Assembly: GCA_002403455.1 (NCBI GenBank)
Contig: DHHV01000006.1
Location: 35,370-62,173 of the forward strand
DNA: 26,804 nt
Direction of reading: 5' to 3'
Source: Hyphomonadaceae bacterium UBA4763
Lineage (GTDB): Bacteria > Pseudomonadota > Alphaproteobacteria > Caulobacterales > Aquidulcibacteraceae
Shown: piece by piece, positions 7,659 through 15,587 of the stretch
Layout: every line of letters begins with the position of its first letter
Position numbering within the stretch: the stretch's first letter is position 1
Notes under the pieces: generated by a model
Told to the model about the DNA's origin: nothing
The model's input: the letters and a program-made list of their open reading frames with translations, nothing else
Databases searched by the model: none
Program-made: the position numbers and the translations under genes

Positions 7659-8741
7659 ATGGCGGCGGAAAATCCAAAGGACATGGCCGCGCTGCAGGCT
7701 GCCGCCGCCGCGATTATTGCCCCTGGCCGGGTGGTGGAGGCGCAAGAAGACGCGCAAGGCGCGCTGTTTTTGGTGATCGAAGCGCCGGGCGGCGGGCCAA
7801 TGCCAGAGCTCGAACAACGCCTGCGTGATGGGCTTGCGCCGTTATTGGCGGGCGCGCCGCTAAAATTGGCGATCACCGCCCACCGGCCGGCGCCGGCCGC
7901 GGGACCAGCCGCCAATCGGCCCTTGCCGCCTGGACAAGCCAAGCTCGAGGGCGTCCGCCATCTGATTGCTGTCGCCGCCGGTAAAGGCGGGGTCGGCAAA
8001 TCGACCGTGGCGGTAAATCTCGCTTTGGCCTTGGCGGCGACCGGCTGGCGCGTTGGGCTGTTGGATGCGGACATTTACGGCCCGTCGATCCCGACCTTGA
8101 CCGGCGCGCAAGCGCCCACAGGTCGCGGGCCCAGCGGCAAAGCCAAGCCGGCCGGGGCCTTTGGCCTGAAAATCATGTCGATTGGTTTTCGCGCCCCGGC
8201 CGATGCGCCGATTGTCTGGCGCGCGCCGATTGTCACGGGCGCCTTGGTGCAAATGTTGACCGAGGTCGAGTGGGCGCCGCTCGACGTCCTCGTGATCGAC
8301 ATGCCGCCCGGCACCGGCGATATTCAGCTCACCTTGGCGCAGCGCGCGGCGTTGTCGGGCGCCGTCATCGTGTCAACGCCGCAAGAGGTTGCGCTTGCCG
8401 ACGTCCGCCGCGCCGTCGCCATGTTTGACAAGGTCGCAACGCCCATTCTCGGCGTGGTCGAAAACATGGCGTTTTTCGTCGATCCCGTGTCGGGCAATGT
8501 CAGTCATATCTTCGGGGAAGGCGGCGCGCGCCGTTTGGCGGCGACGATCGGCGCGCCGTTTCTCGGGGAAATCCCGATCGATCCGGCCTTGCGCGCCGGC
8601 GGCGATCGCGGGCGGCCCATTATGAACGATGCGCCAGACGCCGCTTCAGGCCGGGCCTTTCGCCGCATGGCGAGCATGATCCGCGACGCGTTGGAGGCGG
8701 GCTATGGCCTTAAACCCGCCCCCGTGATCGTTTTTGAATAA
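7659..8741 (+). CDS. mrp: Mrp/NBP35 family iron-sulfur cluster carrier ATPase (ApbC type)
   Basis: P-loop ATPase of 360 residues thought to carry and transfer Fe-S clusters in the cytosol. An N-terminal MIP18-like region (about 1-75) is followed by a proline/alanine linker. The deviant Walker A motif is GKGGVGKST (about 108-116), then LLDADIYGPSIP and the Walker B-like VIDMPPGTGD. The usual metal-binding CxxC after ENMxxF is replaced by DPVS (about 275-278), a variation I recall in other alphaproteobacterial Mrp proteins. ATG 7659 is preferred, with GGGAG about 10 bases upstream; an upstream in-frame start at 7584 adds a non-conserved leader. It converges on the DUF805 gene with a 6-base gap. 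Confidence 0.93.
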   Translation: MAAENPKDMAALQAAAAAIIAPGRVVEAQEDAQGALFLVIEAPGGGPMPELEQRLRDGLAPLLAGAPLKLAITAHRPAPAAGPAANRPLPPGQAKLEGVRHLIAVAAGKGGVGKSTVAVNLALALAATGWRVGLLDADIYGPSIPTLTGAQAPTGRGPSGKAKPAGAFGLKIMSIGFRAPADAPIVWRAPIVTGALVQMLTEVEWAPLDVLVIDMPPGTGDIQLTLAQRAALSGAVIVSTPQEVALADVRRAVAMFDKVATPILGVVENMAFFVDPVSGNVSHIFGEGGARRLAATIGAPFLGEIPIDPALRAGGDRGRPIMNDAPDAASGRAFRRMASMIRDALEAGYGLKPAPVIVFE

Positions 8742-8747
8742 AGGCGA

Positions 8748-9233
8748 TCAAGGATGGGCCAATGCCGGCGCCGGTTTTGAGGGCAGCAAGCCGACGATCA
8801 GCCCGATCAACCCGGTCCAGATTACCGTCGCCGCAACGGTCGCGGGAAAGCCCGTTTTCGCTTGGCTTTGCGCACTCGCAATAACGGCCGCGATGTCGGA
8901 TGGATCGGTCAACGGCGCGGCGGCGCTCGCGCCAAGCAACGGCCCCAACACGACGCCAAGAATACCCGTCACGACTGGAAACGCAAAGATTACCGCAGCT
9001 GCAAGCCAGCCCGACATGCCGGCGTCATGAAAACGTTTCGAGAACACCGCCGCCGCCATCCAGATCAACACGATACCGGCCAGGAGGCCGACGAGGCCGC
9101 TGACCATAAAGTTCTGAATGACGAACACTTGCACCGCCGAGATCGCCAGCGAAATCCCGGCGATGATCAACAAGCCGGTCCAGAATTGGTTGCGACCGAT
9201 GGCGCCCTTCGCCGAAAACAACAAATTTCCCAT
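8748..9233 (-). CDS. DUF805 family membrane protein
   Basis: Integral membrane protein of 161 residues with about four hydrophobic segments. Family marks are the N-terminal FSAKGAIGRNQFW (the RxNRxxFW-like motif of DUF805) and SKRFHDAGMSGWLA, equivalent to the conserved R.HD.G.SGWW. A GGGGAG lies about 6 bases before the ATG. The function of DUF805 proteins is unknown. It appears to be a single-gene unit: its upstream region carries the tandem palindromes, and its 3' end meets mrp. Confidence 0.9.
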   Translation of the reverse strand: MGNLLFSAKGAIGRNQFWTGLLIIAGISLAISAVQVFVIQNFMVSGLVGLLAGIVLIWMAAAVFSKRFHDAGMSGWLAAAVIFAFPVVTGILGVVLGPLLGASAAAPLTDPSDIAAVIASAQSQAKTGFPATVAATVIWTGLIGLIVGLLPSKPAPALAHP

Positions 9234-9267
9234 ATCAATCTCCCCGCCGAGCGGCGTTGTCTACGCC

Positions 9268-9344
9268 TAGTGGAGCGGCCCAATCATTCGCGTCCCGGCC
9301 TGGGCCAGGCGTCGAAGCGAGTGATTGGTCCAAAAACTCCACTA
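9268..9344. repeat. palindromic element, copy 1 of a tandem pair
   Basis: The left arm TAGTGGAG-CGG-CCCAATCATTCGC (9268-9291) pairs with the right arm GCGAGTGATTGGT-CCAAAAA-CTCCACTA (9317-9344). The outer 8 bases match perfectly and the inner 13 match at 11 positions, with an unequal bulge between. The 25-base loop (9292-9316) has a further near-palindrome. The tips TAGTGG and CCACTA are shared with the second element. It lies between the valS stop and the DUF805 start. Confidence 0.75.
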
Positions 9345-9358
9345 ATATCAAAGATTTA

Positions 9359-9434
9359 TAGTGGTTCTCCTGTTCCTGACATTTGCCCCACTGGGATGCC
9401 GCAACGGGATGCAAATGTCAGGAACGAACCACTA
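9359..9434. repeat. palindromic element, copy 2 of a tandem pair
   Basis: TAGTGGTTC (9359-9367) and GTTCCTGACATTTGC (9372-9386) pair perfectly with GCAAATGTCAGGAAC (9411-9425) and GAACCACTA (9426-9434). This gives a 24-base-pair stem interrupted only by a 4-base TCCT bulge, with a 24-base loop that repeats GGGATGC. It starts 14 bases after the first element and has the same TAGTGG/CCACTA tips, but a largely different inner stem. It may fold in the valS 3' transcript, and it could be a REP- or MITE-like non-autonomous element. Confidence 0.8.
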
Positions 9435-9500
9435 GGTCCGCAAAATCATGACGGTTGCACGCTGTCAAGGTCGCCTGACATTCGTTGCCTTTCACACCGA

Positions 9501-12158
9501 TCAGACGCGCGCCAATCGCGCCGCGATGTCGAGCAATTTCTGCTTCAGCGCCACCGCTTCCAGACGGCGCTCTTTATGCTCTTCGATGATTTCCGGCAGC
9601 GCTTTGGCGATAAAGCCGGCATTGCTCAATTTGGAATCGACATGGGCAATGTCGCCATCGGCCTTGGCGATTTCTTTTTCGATCCGCGCCCGTTCAACAT
9701 CAAGATCGACAAAGCCGGCGATCGGCAAGGCAATGCGCGCTTCGTCGAGCACGATCTGCACCGCGCCCGGCGGCGCATCGTCGGCCACTATCGCGCAATC
9801 AAGTCGCCCCATCCGTTCGATGAAATCGCGATAGCGATCGAGCCGCGCGCAGGCCGCCTTGCCGGCCCCGACAAGATGCATCGGAACGCGCGCCCCGGCC
9901 GGCACGTTCAGCTCGGCCCGCATGGCGCGGATCTCGGTGACAAGCCGGATCACCCAGTCGATCTCGGCGGCCGCGTCGGCGTCGATCCAGGCGGGCGCCT
10001 GCGCGGGCCAGGATTGAGCGATCAGCATCCCGCGGCGCGGCGGCCCAAATTCAGCGGTCTTTGTCCACAAATCTTCCGTAATGAACGGCATGAAAGGGTG
10101 CAGCAGCACCAAAATCTGGTCGAGCGTCCACGCCGCCGTCCGCCGCGTTTCGACCTTCAAGCCTTCGTCCTCGCCGTTCAGCAGCGGCTTGATCAGCTCC
10201 AAATACCAATCGCAGAAAATATTCCAGACAAAGCGATAGATCGCCCCGGCCGCGTCGTTGAATTTATAGGCCTCCAAGTTTTCGGTCACGGCAGCGATCG
10301 TCTTGGCCGTTTCGGCGACAATCCAGCGATTGACCACCTGCCGATTGGCGCTGGGGTCGTAATCCTCCCACAACACGCATTCGTTCATCTGACAAAATCG
10401 CGCCGCATTCCACAATTTCGTGCCGAAATTGCGATGTCCTTCCACCCGCGCCTCGGACAGACGAATGTCGCGCCCCTGCGCCGCCATCGCCGCCATCGTG
10501 AAGCGCAACGCATCCGCGCCGAATTTGTCGATCAGGCCGATCGGGTCGATGACATTGCCCTTGGACTTGGCCATTTTCTGGCCCTTTTCGTCGCGAACCA
10601 AGGCATGCACATAGACATCGCGGAACGGGACCTCTTTCATTACATAGACGCCCATCATCATCATGCGGGCGACCCAGAAAAAGATGATGTCGAACGCCGT
10701 CACCAGCACGCTGGTCGGGTAAAAGGCTTGCAATTCAGGCGTTTTGTCGGGCCAGCCCATGGTCGAAAACGGCCACAAGGCCGACGAAAACCAGGTATCG
10801 AGCACGTCTTCGTCCTGGCGGAGCGCCGTCTCCGCCCCGTAATGCGCGCGCGCCGCCGCCAGGGCGGCCGCTTCGGTTTCTTCAACAAACACCGTGTTAT
10901 CGGGGCCATACCAGGCCGGGATGCGATGGCCCCACCATAATTGCCGCGACACGCACCAGGGCTCGATCCGGTTCAGCCAATCATAATAGGTGCGCGTCCA
11001 GTTTTCCGGCACGAAGCGGGTTTTCCCGGCTTCAACCGCCGCCAGCGCCGGCTCGGCCAGCCTTTTTGCGTCAACATACCATTGGTCGGTCAGCCACGGC
11101 TCGATCACTACTTGCGAGCGATCGCCATGCGGTTGGGTGTGGCGGACCGGTTCGACCTTGCGCAACAGGCCCATATCCTCCATCGCCGCGACGATTTTCT
11201 TGCGCGCCGCATAGCGCTCCATCCCGCGAAACGCTTCGGGGCATTCGTCGTTCAAATGCGCGCGCGCGTCGAAAATATTGATGCGCGGCAGATCATGGCG
11301 CTCGCCCACCTTGAAATCGTTGAAATCATGCGCTGGCGTGATTTTGACCGCGCCCGAGCCTTGCGCCGGATCGGCATAGTCATCGGCGATGATCGGGATC
11401 AGCCGATCGGCGATCGGCAGGCGGACCTGTTTGCCGATCAAATGCCGATAGCGCTCGTCCTCGGGGTGCACCGCCACCGCCACGTCGCCAAGCATGGTTT
11501 CGGGGCGCGTGGTCGCCACGACAATTTCGCCTTCGCCGTCAGCCAGCGGATAAGCAAAATGCCAGAAATGGCCTTTGACCTCGATATTTTCCACTTCGAG
11601 ATCGGAAATCGCTGTCTGGAAATGCGGGTCCCAATTGACGAGGCGCTTGTCGCGGTAAATCAAGCCGTCTTTATGCAATTGCACAAAGACCTTGCGCACG
11701 GCGGTTGAGAGCCCTTCATCCATCGTGAAGCGTTCGCGGCTCCAATCGCAGGAGGCGCCCAGCCGCTTCAGCTGGCCAACGATCATGCCGCCCGATTGCG
11801 CTTTCCACTCCCAGACGCGTTTCAGAAACGCCTCGCGACCGAGATCGCGGCGGTTCTGATTGCCCTCGCTCGCCAATTGCCGCTCGACAACCATTTGCGT
11901 GGCGATGCCGGCATGATCGGTGCCCGGTTGCCACAGCACGGCTTTGCCGCGCATGCGCTCGAACCGCACCAAAATGTCTTGCAGCGTGTTATTCAGAGCG
12001 TGGCCGACATGCAGACGCCCCGTCACGTTCGGTGGGGGGATGACGATGCAAAAAGGCGGCTTGCCTTTTTCCAGGCGCGGTTTGAAAGCGCCAGAAGCCT
12101 CCCATTGCGCGTAAAGGCGATCTTCGGCGGCTTTCGGGTCAAAATGCGTATCGAGCAT
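9501..12158 (-). CDS. valS: Valyl-tRNA synthetase
   Basis: Class Ia aminoacyl-tRNA synthetase of 885 residues that charges tRNA-Val. The HIGH motif appears as PPNVTGRLHVGHALNN (HVGH about 50-53), and the KMSKS motif as KMAKSKGN (about 528). The editing domain contains TTRPETMLGDVAVAVHPED and ITPAHDFNDF. The tryptophan-rich VSRQLWWGHRIPAWY and the DTWFSSALWPFSTMGWP signature mark ValRS. The C terminus is the tRNA-binding coiled coil (ERARIEKEIAKADGDI to the end). No Shine-Dalgarno sequence is evident before the ATG, where the leader reads CCTGCCCCACCC. The N terminus matches other ValRS, so the start is kept. Confidence 0.98.
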   Translation of the reverse strand: MLDTHFDPKAAEDRLYAQWEASGAFKPRLEKGKPPFCIVIPPPNVTGRLHVGHALNNTLQDILVRFERMRGKAVLWQPGTDHAGIATQMVVERQLASEGNQNRRDLGREAFLKRVWEWKAQSGGMIVGQLKRLGASCDWSRERFTMDEGLSTAVRKVFVQLHKDGLIYRDKRLVNWDPHFQTAISDLEVENIEVKGHFWHFAYPLADGEGEIVVATTRPETMLGDVAVAVHPEDERYRHLIGKQVRLPIADRLIPIIADDYADPAQGSGAVKITPAHDFNDFKVGERHDLPRINIFDARAHLNDECPEAFRGMERYAARKKIVAAMEDMGLLRKVEPVRHTQPHGDRSQVVIEPWLTDQWYVDAKRLAEPALAAVEAGKTRFVPENWTRTYYDWLNRIEPWCVSRQLWWGHRIPAWYGPDNTVFVEETEAAALAAARAHYGAETALRQDEDVLDTWFSSALWPFSTMGWPDKTPELQAFYPTSVLVTAFDIIFFWVARMMMMGVYVMKEVPFRDVYVHALVRDEKGQKMAKSKGNVIDPIGLIDKFGADALRFTMAAMAAQGRDIRLSEARVEGHRNFGTKLWNAARFCQMNECVLWEDYDPSANRQVVNRWIVAETAKTIAAVTENLEAYKFNDAAGAIYRFVWNIFCDWYLELIKPLLNGEDEGLKVETRRTAAWTLDQILVLLHPFMPFITEDLWTKTAEFGPPRRGMLIAQSWPAQAPAWIDADAAAEIDWVIRLVTEIRAMRAELNVPAGARVPMHLVGAGKAACARLDRYRDFIERMGRLDCAIVADDAPPGAVQIVLDEARIALPIAGFVDLDVERARIEKEIAKADGDIAHVDSKLSNAGFIAKALPEIIEEHKERRLEAVALKQKLLDIAARLARV

Positions 12159-12287
12159 GGGTGGGGCAGGGATCCTGTGAATGAGACTGGTCTTAGCCTA
12201 ACCGCCTTCGGCGCGTAAACAGCGCGCAAGCATTTGACCGCCTCGGATTTGCGTAAACGGGCCGGCGTCGTCAGATCCGCCGCCGCC

Positions 12288-13145
12288 TCACCGGGCGATG
12301 GCGCGCAAGCTCAAGGCGAGCGGCAGCCATGGCTGGCGCGGCCAGGTCCACAGCCCATCGCGGTCGCGCACCAGGCTCGGAAACATCTGATAGGGGATCC
12401 GATCATGTTCGCGCAGGAAGTCGAGGTCCATATCCGCCGCCTTTAGCGCCGCCAGAATATCGGCGAGCGGATGCATCCATTGCACCGAGCGGCTGTGGGT
12501 CAGCTTGACCCCCCGATGAGCATAATCGGTCGCCTCATCGAAAATGTGCGGTTCGCGCTCGAAATAGGGAACGAGCCATATTGGTCTGCCGTCGGCATCT
12601 GCATCGCCGCTGATATCGTCGAACACCAACGCGACCGGGTGCGTCTCGGCAAAATAGAACGCGCCGCCGGGCCGCAGAAACTGGCGGATGACGCGCGCCC
12701 AGTGCAAGAGGTCCGGCAGCCAGCAAATCGCGCCCCAGGTCGTGAACACCAGATCAAAGCCGCCCAAATCGGCCGACAGCACGTCGGGCGCTTCATAAAC
12801 GTCGCTTTCGACAAAAGTGGCGGTCTCGACCCCGCATTCTTGCGCTAAGCGATGCGCTGCCTCAATCGCTGCGCCGCTGAAATCGACGCCGACCATGCTC
12901 GCCCCACGCTGAGCGAGCGCAATGCTGTCATGGCCGATGTGACATTGCAGGTGGAGGATACGCAGACCTGCGACATCACCGATCTCGCCGGCGACAATGG
13001 CGTCGAGCTCACCTTTGCCGGCGCGATGCGTTGACAGATCATAGCCGCCATCACCGAGATGCACGCCAACCCGCTCGTTCCAATTGGCGAGATTGAGATC
13101 GCGCGCGTGCCGGTCGAGCGGAAGCTGTCGTTCGAGACCTGTCAT
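12288..13145 (-). CDS. Class I SAM-dependent methyltransferase
   Basis: Protein of 285 residues with a Rossmann-like methyltransferase fold. Motif I is LRILHLQCHIGHDSIALAQRG (the glycine-rich loop is LQCHIGHDS rather than the usual GxGxG), and MVGVDFSG is the acidic SAM-ribose strand. FDLVFTTWGAICWL and LRPGGAFYFAETHPVALVF follow as motifs II-III. The substrate is unknown. The form resembles the broadly spread methyltransferase-domain family (PF13649/PF08241-like) rather than BchM or UbiG. It lies 61 bases downstream of hemA on the same strand and 129 bases upstream of valS, so it could be co-transcribed with either. No strong Shine-Dalgarno sequence is seen. Confidence 0.85.
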   Translation of the reverse strand: MTGLERQLPLDRHARDLNLANWNERVGVHLGDGGYDLSTHRAGKGELDAIVAGEIGDVAGLRILHLQCHIGHDSIALAQRGASMVGVDFSGAAIEAAHRLAQECGVETATFVESDVYEAPDVLSADLGGFDLVFTTWGAICWLPDLLHWARVIRQFLRPGGAFYFAETHPVALVFDDISGDADADGRPIWLVPYFEREPHIFDEATDYAHRGVKLTHSRSVQWMHPLADILAALKAADMDLDFLREHDRIPYQMFPSLVRDRDGLWTWPRQPWLPLALSLRAIAR

Positions 13146-13206
13146 AAGATTTTTCGCCGAGCGACCAGGCGATCGGAAAATCGGATTTCACCCCGCGCCA
13201 AGCGGT

Positions 13207-14427
13207 TCAGGCCGCCATATGCCCACGGCTGAGCGCGCAATGCGACCAGAGCTCCGACAGCGCCTCGACCAAATGGTCAATGTCAGCGTCGGTATGCACG
13301 GGCGATGGCGTAATGCGCAGGCGCTCGGTTCCGCGCGGCACGGTCGGGTAATTGATCGGCTGCACGTAAATGCCATAGCGGTCGAGCAGCCAATCGCTGA
13401 TCAATTTGCACTTGACCGGATCGCCGACCATGACCGGGATGATGTGGCTGTTATTGGGCAGGATCGGGATGCCGACCGCCGATAATTTCGCCCGGACTTT
13501 GCCGACCCGCTCTTGGTGGCGGCGACGCTCGATCTGGCTTTGCTTCAAATGGCGGATACTGGCTGCAGCGCCCGCCGCGATCGCCGGCGGCAGCGCCGTG
13601 GTAAAGATAAAGCCTGAGGCAAAGCTGCGGACGAAATCGCACAGCGCCGTGCTCGCCGCGATATAGCCGCCCATGACGCCGAACGCTTTGCCAAGCGTGC
13701 CTTCAATCACCGTCAGCCGATGCATGAGGCGGTCGCGCTCGGCAATGCCGCCGCCGCGTGGGCCATAGAGCCCGACCGCGTGGACTTCATCGAGATAGGT
13801 CATCGCGTTATAGGCGTCTGCGACATCGCAGAGCTCGGCGATCGGGGCGATGTCGCCATCCATCGAATAAACGGACTCAAACGCCACCAATTTGGCGCGG
13901 TCTTTGGGATATTGGGCGAGCTGGCGCGCCAGATCTTCCGGATCATTATGGTTGAAAATCCGCCGTTCGGCCCGGCTGTGGCGAATGCCTTCGATCATCG
14001 AGGCGTGGTTATGGGCGTCCGAAAACACCACGCAATCCGGAATGATCGCCGCCAGCGTGCCAAGCGCCGCCCAATTCGAGACATAGCCCGAGGTGAACAG
14101 CAAAGCGCTTTCTTTGCGGTGCAAATCAGCGAGCTCTTGCTCGAGCAGCACATGATAATGATTGGTCCCGCCAATATTGCGCGTGCCGCCGGCCCCTGCG
14201 CCGCAGCGGTCGAGCGCTTCATGCATGGCGCCGAGCACGTCCTTGTGCTGGCCCATGCCGAGATAATCATTCGAGCACCACACCGTCACATCGCGCACGC
14301 CGTCGGCCGTATGGCGCACGGCCTGCGGAAAAGCGCCGGCTTTACGCTCGAGATCAGCGAAAACCCGATAGCGGCCTTCGCTGCGCAGACCCTCAAGCTT
14401 TTCCTGGAAAAAATTCTCGTAATTCAT
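13207..14427 (-). CDS. hemA: 5-aminolevulinate synthase
   Basis: Condenses glycine and succinyl-CoA to 5-aminolevulinate (the C4 or Shemin route), the entry to haem and bacteriochlorophyll. At 406 residues it is close to the Rhodobacter enzyme in length. Seen are WCSNDYLGMGQ, the glycine-rich GAGAGGTRNIGGTNHYH, SDAHNHASMIEGIR and YLDEVHAVGLYG. The PLP lysine lies in IEGTLGKAFGVMGGY (about K247). The C-terminal INYPTVPRGTERLRITP segment is typical of ALAS rather than KBL or BioF. AAGGAA lies about 8 bases before the ATG. It follows the photosynthesis superoperon on the same strand after a 364-base gap, which suggests its own promoter as well as possible read-through. Confidence 0.97.
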   Translation of the reverse strand: MNYENFFQEKLEGLRSEGRYRVFADLERKAGAFPQAVRHTADGVRDVTVWCSNDYLGMGQHKDVLGAMHEALDRCGAGAGGTRNIGGTNHYHVLLEQELADLHRKESALLFTSGYVSNWAALGTLAAIIPDCVVFSDAHNHASMIEGIRHSRAERRIFNHNDPEDLARQLAQYPKDRAKLVAFESVYSMDGDIAPIAELCDVADAYNAMTYLDEVHAVGLYGPRGGGIAERDRLMHRLTVIEGTLGKAFGVMGGYIAASTALCDFVRSFASGFIFTTALPPAIAAGAAASIRHLKQSQIERRRHQERVGKVRAKLSAVGIPILPNNSHIIPVMVGDPVKCKLISDWLLDRYGIYVQPINYPTVPRGTERLRITPSPVHTDADIDHLVEALSELWSHCALSRGHMAA

Positions 14428-14791
14428 TGTCGTTTTCCTTGCCGGGCCATCGCGCGCGGGGCTGCGAGGGTTTGGGGGTGTGTTGGCGCCGTCCTCTGGC
14501 GACGCCGTTTTACGCTTGTGCGATCATGATTTCCCGATCGCGACGCTTGTACGATTGAGTGTTACGCTTCTGCTTCGACGTGATTGCACGCATCTGACGT
14601 TGTTTCTGTTCCAACTCTTGCTCTTCACGGCCCGAGGTCAAGATCACGTTAAGGCGTGCTCGCCTTGGCGCGTTGAGACGGCTCGGGGCCTATTTACGCT
14701 GCAGCGCGAAGATGGATCAGCGCGCCCACAAACTTCCATTCTCCTTTAGGCGACCATCTTTTGGACGGTGCGTCGACTTTTCCCGGCCTCC
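14428..14791 (-). promoter_or_regulatory. hemA upstream region (364 bases, no established gene)
   Basis: The gap between the puhE stop and the hemA start must hold any separate hemA promoter. On the plus strand it contains three near-copies of ACGCTTGT (14512-14519, 14543-14550 and, as ACGCTTCT, 14564-14571). An inverted repeat GCGATC-N10-GATCGC lies at 14520-14541. I found no TGT-N12-ACA (PpsR/CrtJ) site and no TTGAT-N4-ATCAA (FnrL) site by eye. Part of the region is also open as a small basic reading frame, listed separately. Confidence 0.45.
14510..14647 (-). CDS. possible small basic protein upstream of hemA (uncertain)
   Basis: A frame of 45 codons from GTG 14647 to TAA 14510 encodes a highly polar peptide, V(M)ILTSGREEQELEQ..., rich in Lys, Arg, Gln and Glu and ending DREIMIAQA. 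The frame stays open upstream to a TAG at 14690-14692 but offers no ATG there. Arginine codons are mostly CGT, unlike the CGC-rich neighbours. There is no convincing Shine-Dalgarno sequence. The composition looks protein-like, but I do not recognise a family. It could be a real small gene, a relic of a lost gene, or chance. It ends 82 bases before hemA, so a leader role is conceivable but not shown. Confidence 0.25.
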   Translation of the reverse strand: MILTSGREEQELEQKQRQMRAITSKQKRNTQSYKRRDREIMIAQA

Positions 14792-15586
14792 TCATCGTCG
14801 GCGGGCCGGCGCAGGTTCCGTCAAAGCCCAGCGCCATAACCGCGATTCAGACCACGGGAACGCCAAGAACAAATGCTCTACTAGCCCGAGGACGCAGAGT
14901 GTCCAGACCAGGGTGGCGCCAAAGGCGCTTGGCGTTTCTGCCGATAGGTTCGCTCTATCGCCAAAGGCGATCATGCCAGCGCCAATCACCGCCAGAATAC
15001 AGATGCTGACAGATAAAGCCATCAACGGCGTATTGCGACCAATCCGGAAGTAAGATCCAATAAAGGCCGCGCGTTTGGGCAGCATCTGAAAACTGAATAC
15101 GCGAACGCCAAAGAACAAATTGATTTTTGTCGATAGGCGCATCAAAAGCAAGACAAAAAAGCTGAAAAAGGCGACTGAATTGACATGATCATATGTTATG
15201 AAGGTAATTGCCAGAAGCGAGAGCAACAGCGCCAATTCATGGTGATAGATCACCCGCGCCGCCGCCAACAGACGCGGCATCAGCGCCAAATCCGGCTTGC
15301 AGGCGGCCTTGTTGGGGCCGGCAATGGCGCCCGACAAGAACGCCAGCTCCAGCGTGCCCCATATGCCAAGCGCCGACAAGAACCCGATCGTCTGCCCGCC
15401 GGGACCGCTCGCATCCCGCGTCAAATAAACGCCGGCCAGGCCTGCCGCGATCGTCAACAGCGAGCCCCAAGGCGGCCCGCCGTGCAGACCCAACCGCCGT
15501 TCGACCAACAGCACCAGACCCGTACCCGCCCACCAGGCGAACAGAGCGGTGGCGATCGCCGCGATATGGAGCCAAAGCGCGCTCAT
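14792..15586 (-). CDS. puhE: Photosynthetic complex putative assembly protein PuhE (DUF3623)
   Basis: Polytopic inner-membrane protein of 264 residues with about seven hydrophobic segments. PuhE homologues (orf274 in Rhodobacter) affect reaction-centre and LH1 levels, but their molecular role is unclear. Recognisable parts are WWAGTGLVLLVERR near the start and YHHELALLLSLLAITFITYDHVN in the middle. Further on are LRLSTKINLFFGVRVFSFQMLP and the C-terminal LVEHLFLAFPWSESRLWRWAL. The ATG follows the acsF stop by a single base, so it is part of the same operon. It is the last gene before the hemA gap. Confidence 0.93.
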   Translation of the reverse strand: MSALWLHIAAIATALFAWWAGTGLVLLVERRLGLHGGPPWGSLLTIAAGLAGVYLTRDASGPGGQTIGFLSALGIWGTLELAFLSGAIAGPNKAACKPDLALMPRLLAAARVIYHHELALLLSLLAITFITYDHVNSVAFFSFFVLLLMRLSTKINLFFGVRVFSFQMLPKRAAFIGSYFRIGRNTPLMALSVSICILAVIGAGMIAFGDRANLSAETPSAFGATLVWTLCVLGLVEHLFLAFPWSESRLWRWALTEPAPARRR

Positions 15587-15587
15587 T

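Noticed and set aside
6712..7776. 354-codon plus-strand frame opposite hflK running into mrp
   Set aside because: It overlaps two well-identified genes; the HflK and Mrp frames carry all the motifs.
8862..10940. Very long open frame on the plus strand (692 codons) opposite valS and the DUF805 gene
   Set aside because: It is the mirror of strongly conserved valS codons in GC-rich DNA, runs across two real genes and a palindrome pair, and its Arg/His/Asp-rich product resembles no family.
12159..12287. tRNA-dependent leader (T-box) or small RNA before valS
   Set aside because: Only a weak 5-base hairpin (12211-12227) is visible; there is no T-box sequence, specifier loop or terminator, and T-boxes would be unusual in this class.
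12288..13145. Assignment of this methyltransferase to the bacteriochlorophyll or quinone pathway because of the nearby hemA
   Set aside because: Its motifs are generic class I, and it does not look like BchM, UbiE or UbiG; adjacency alone is weak evidence.
14428..14791. PpsR/CrtJ (TGT-N12-ACA) or FnrL sites before hemA
   Set aside because: Several TGT triplets were checked on the plus strand and none has ACA at the right distance; no TTGAT-N4-ATCAA was found.
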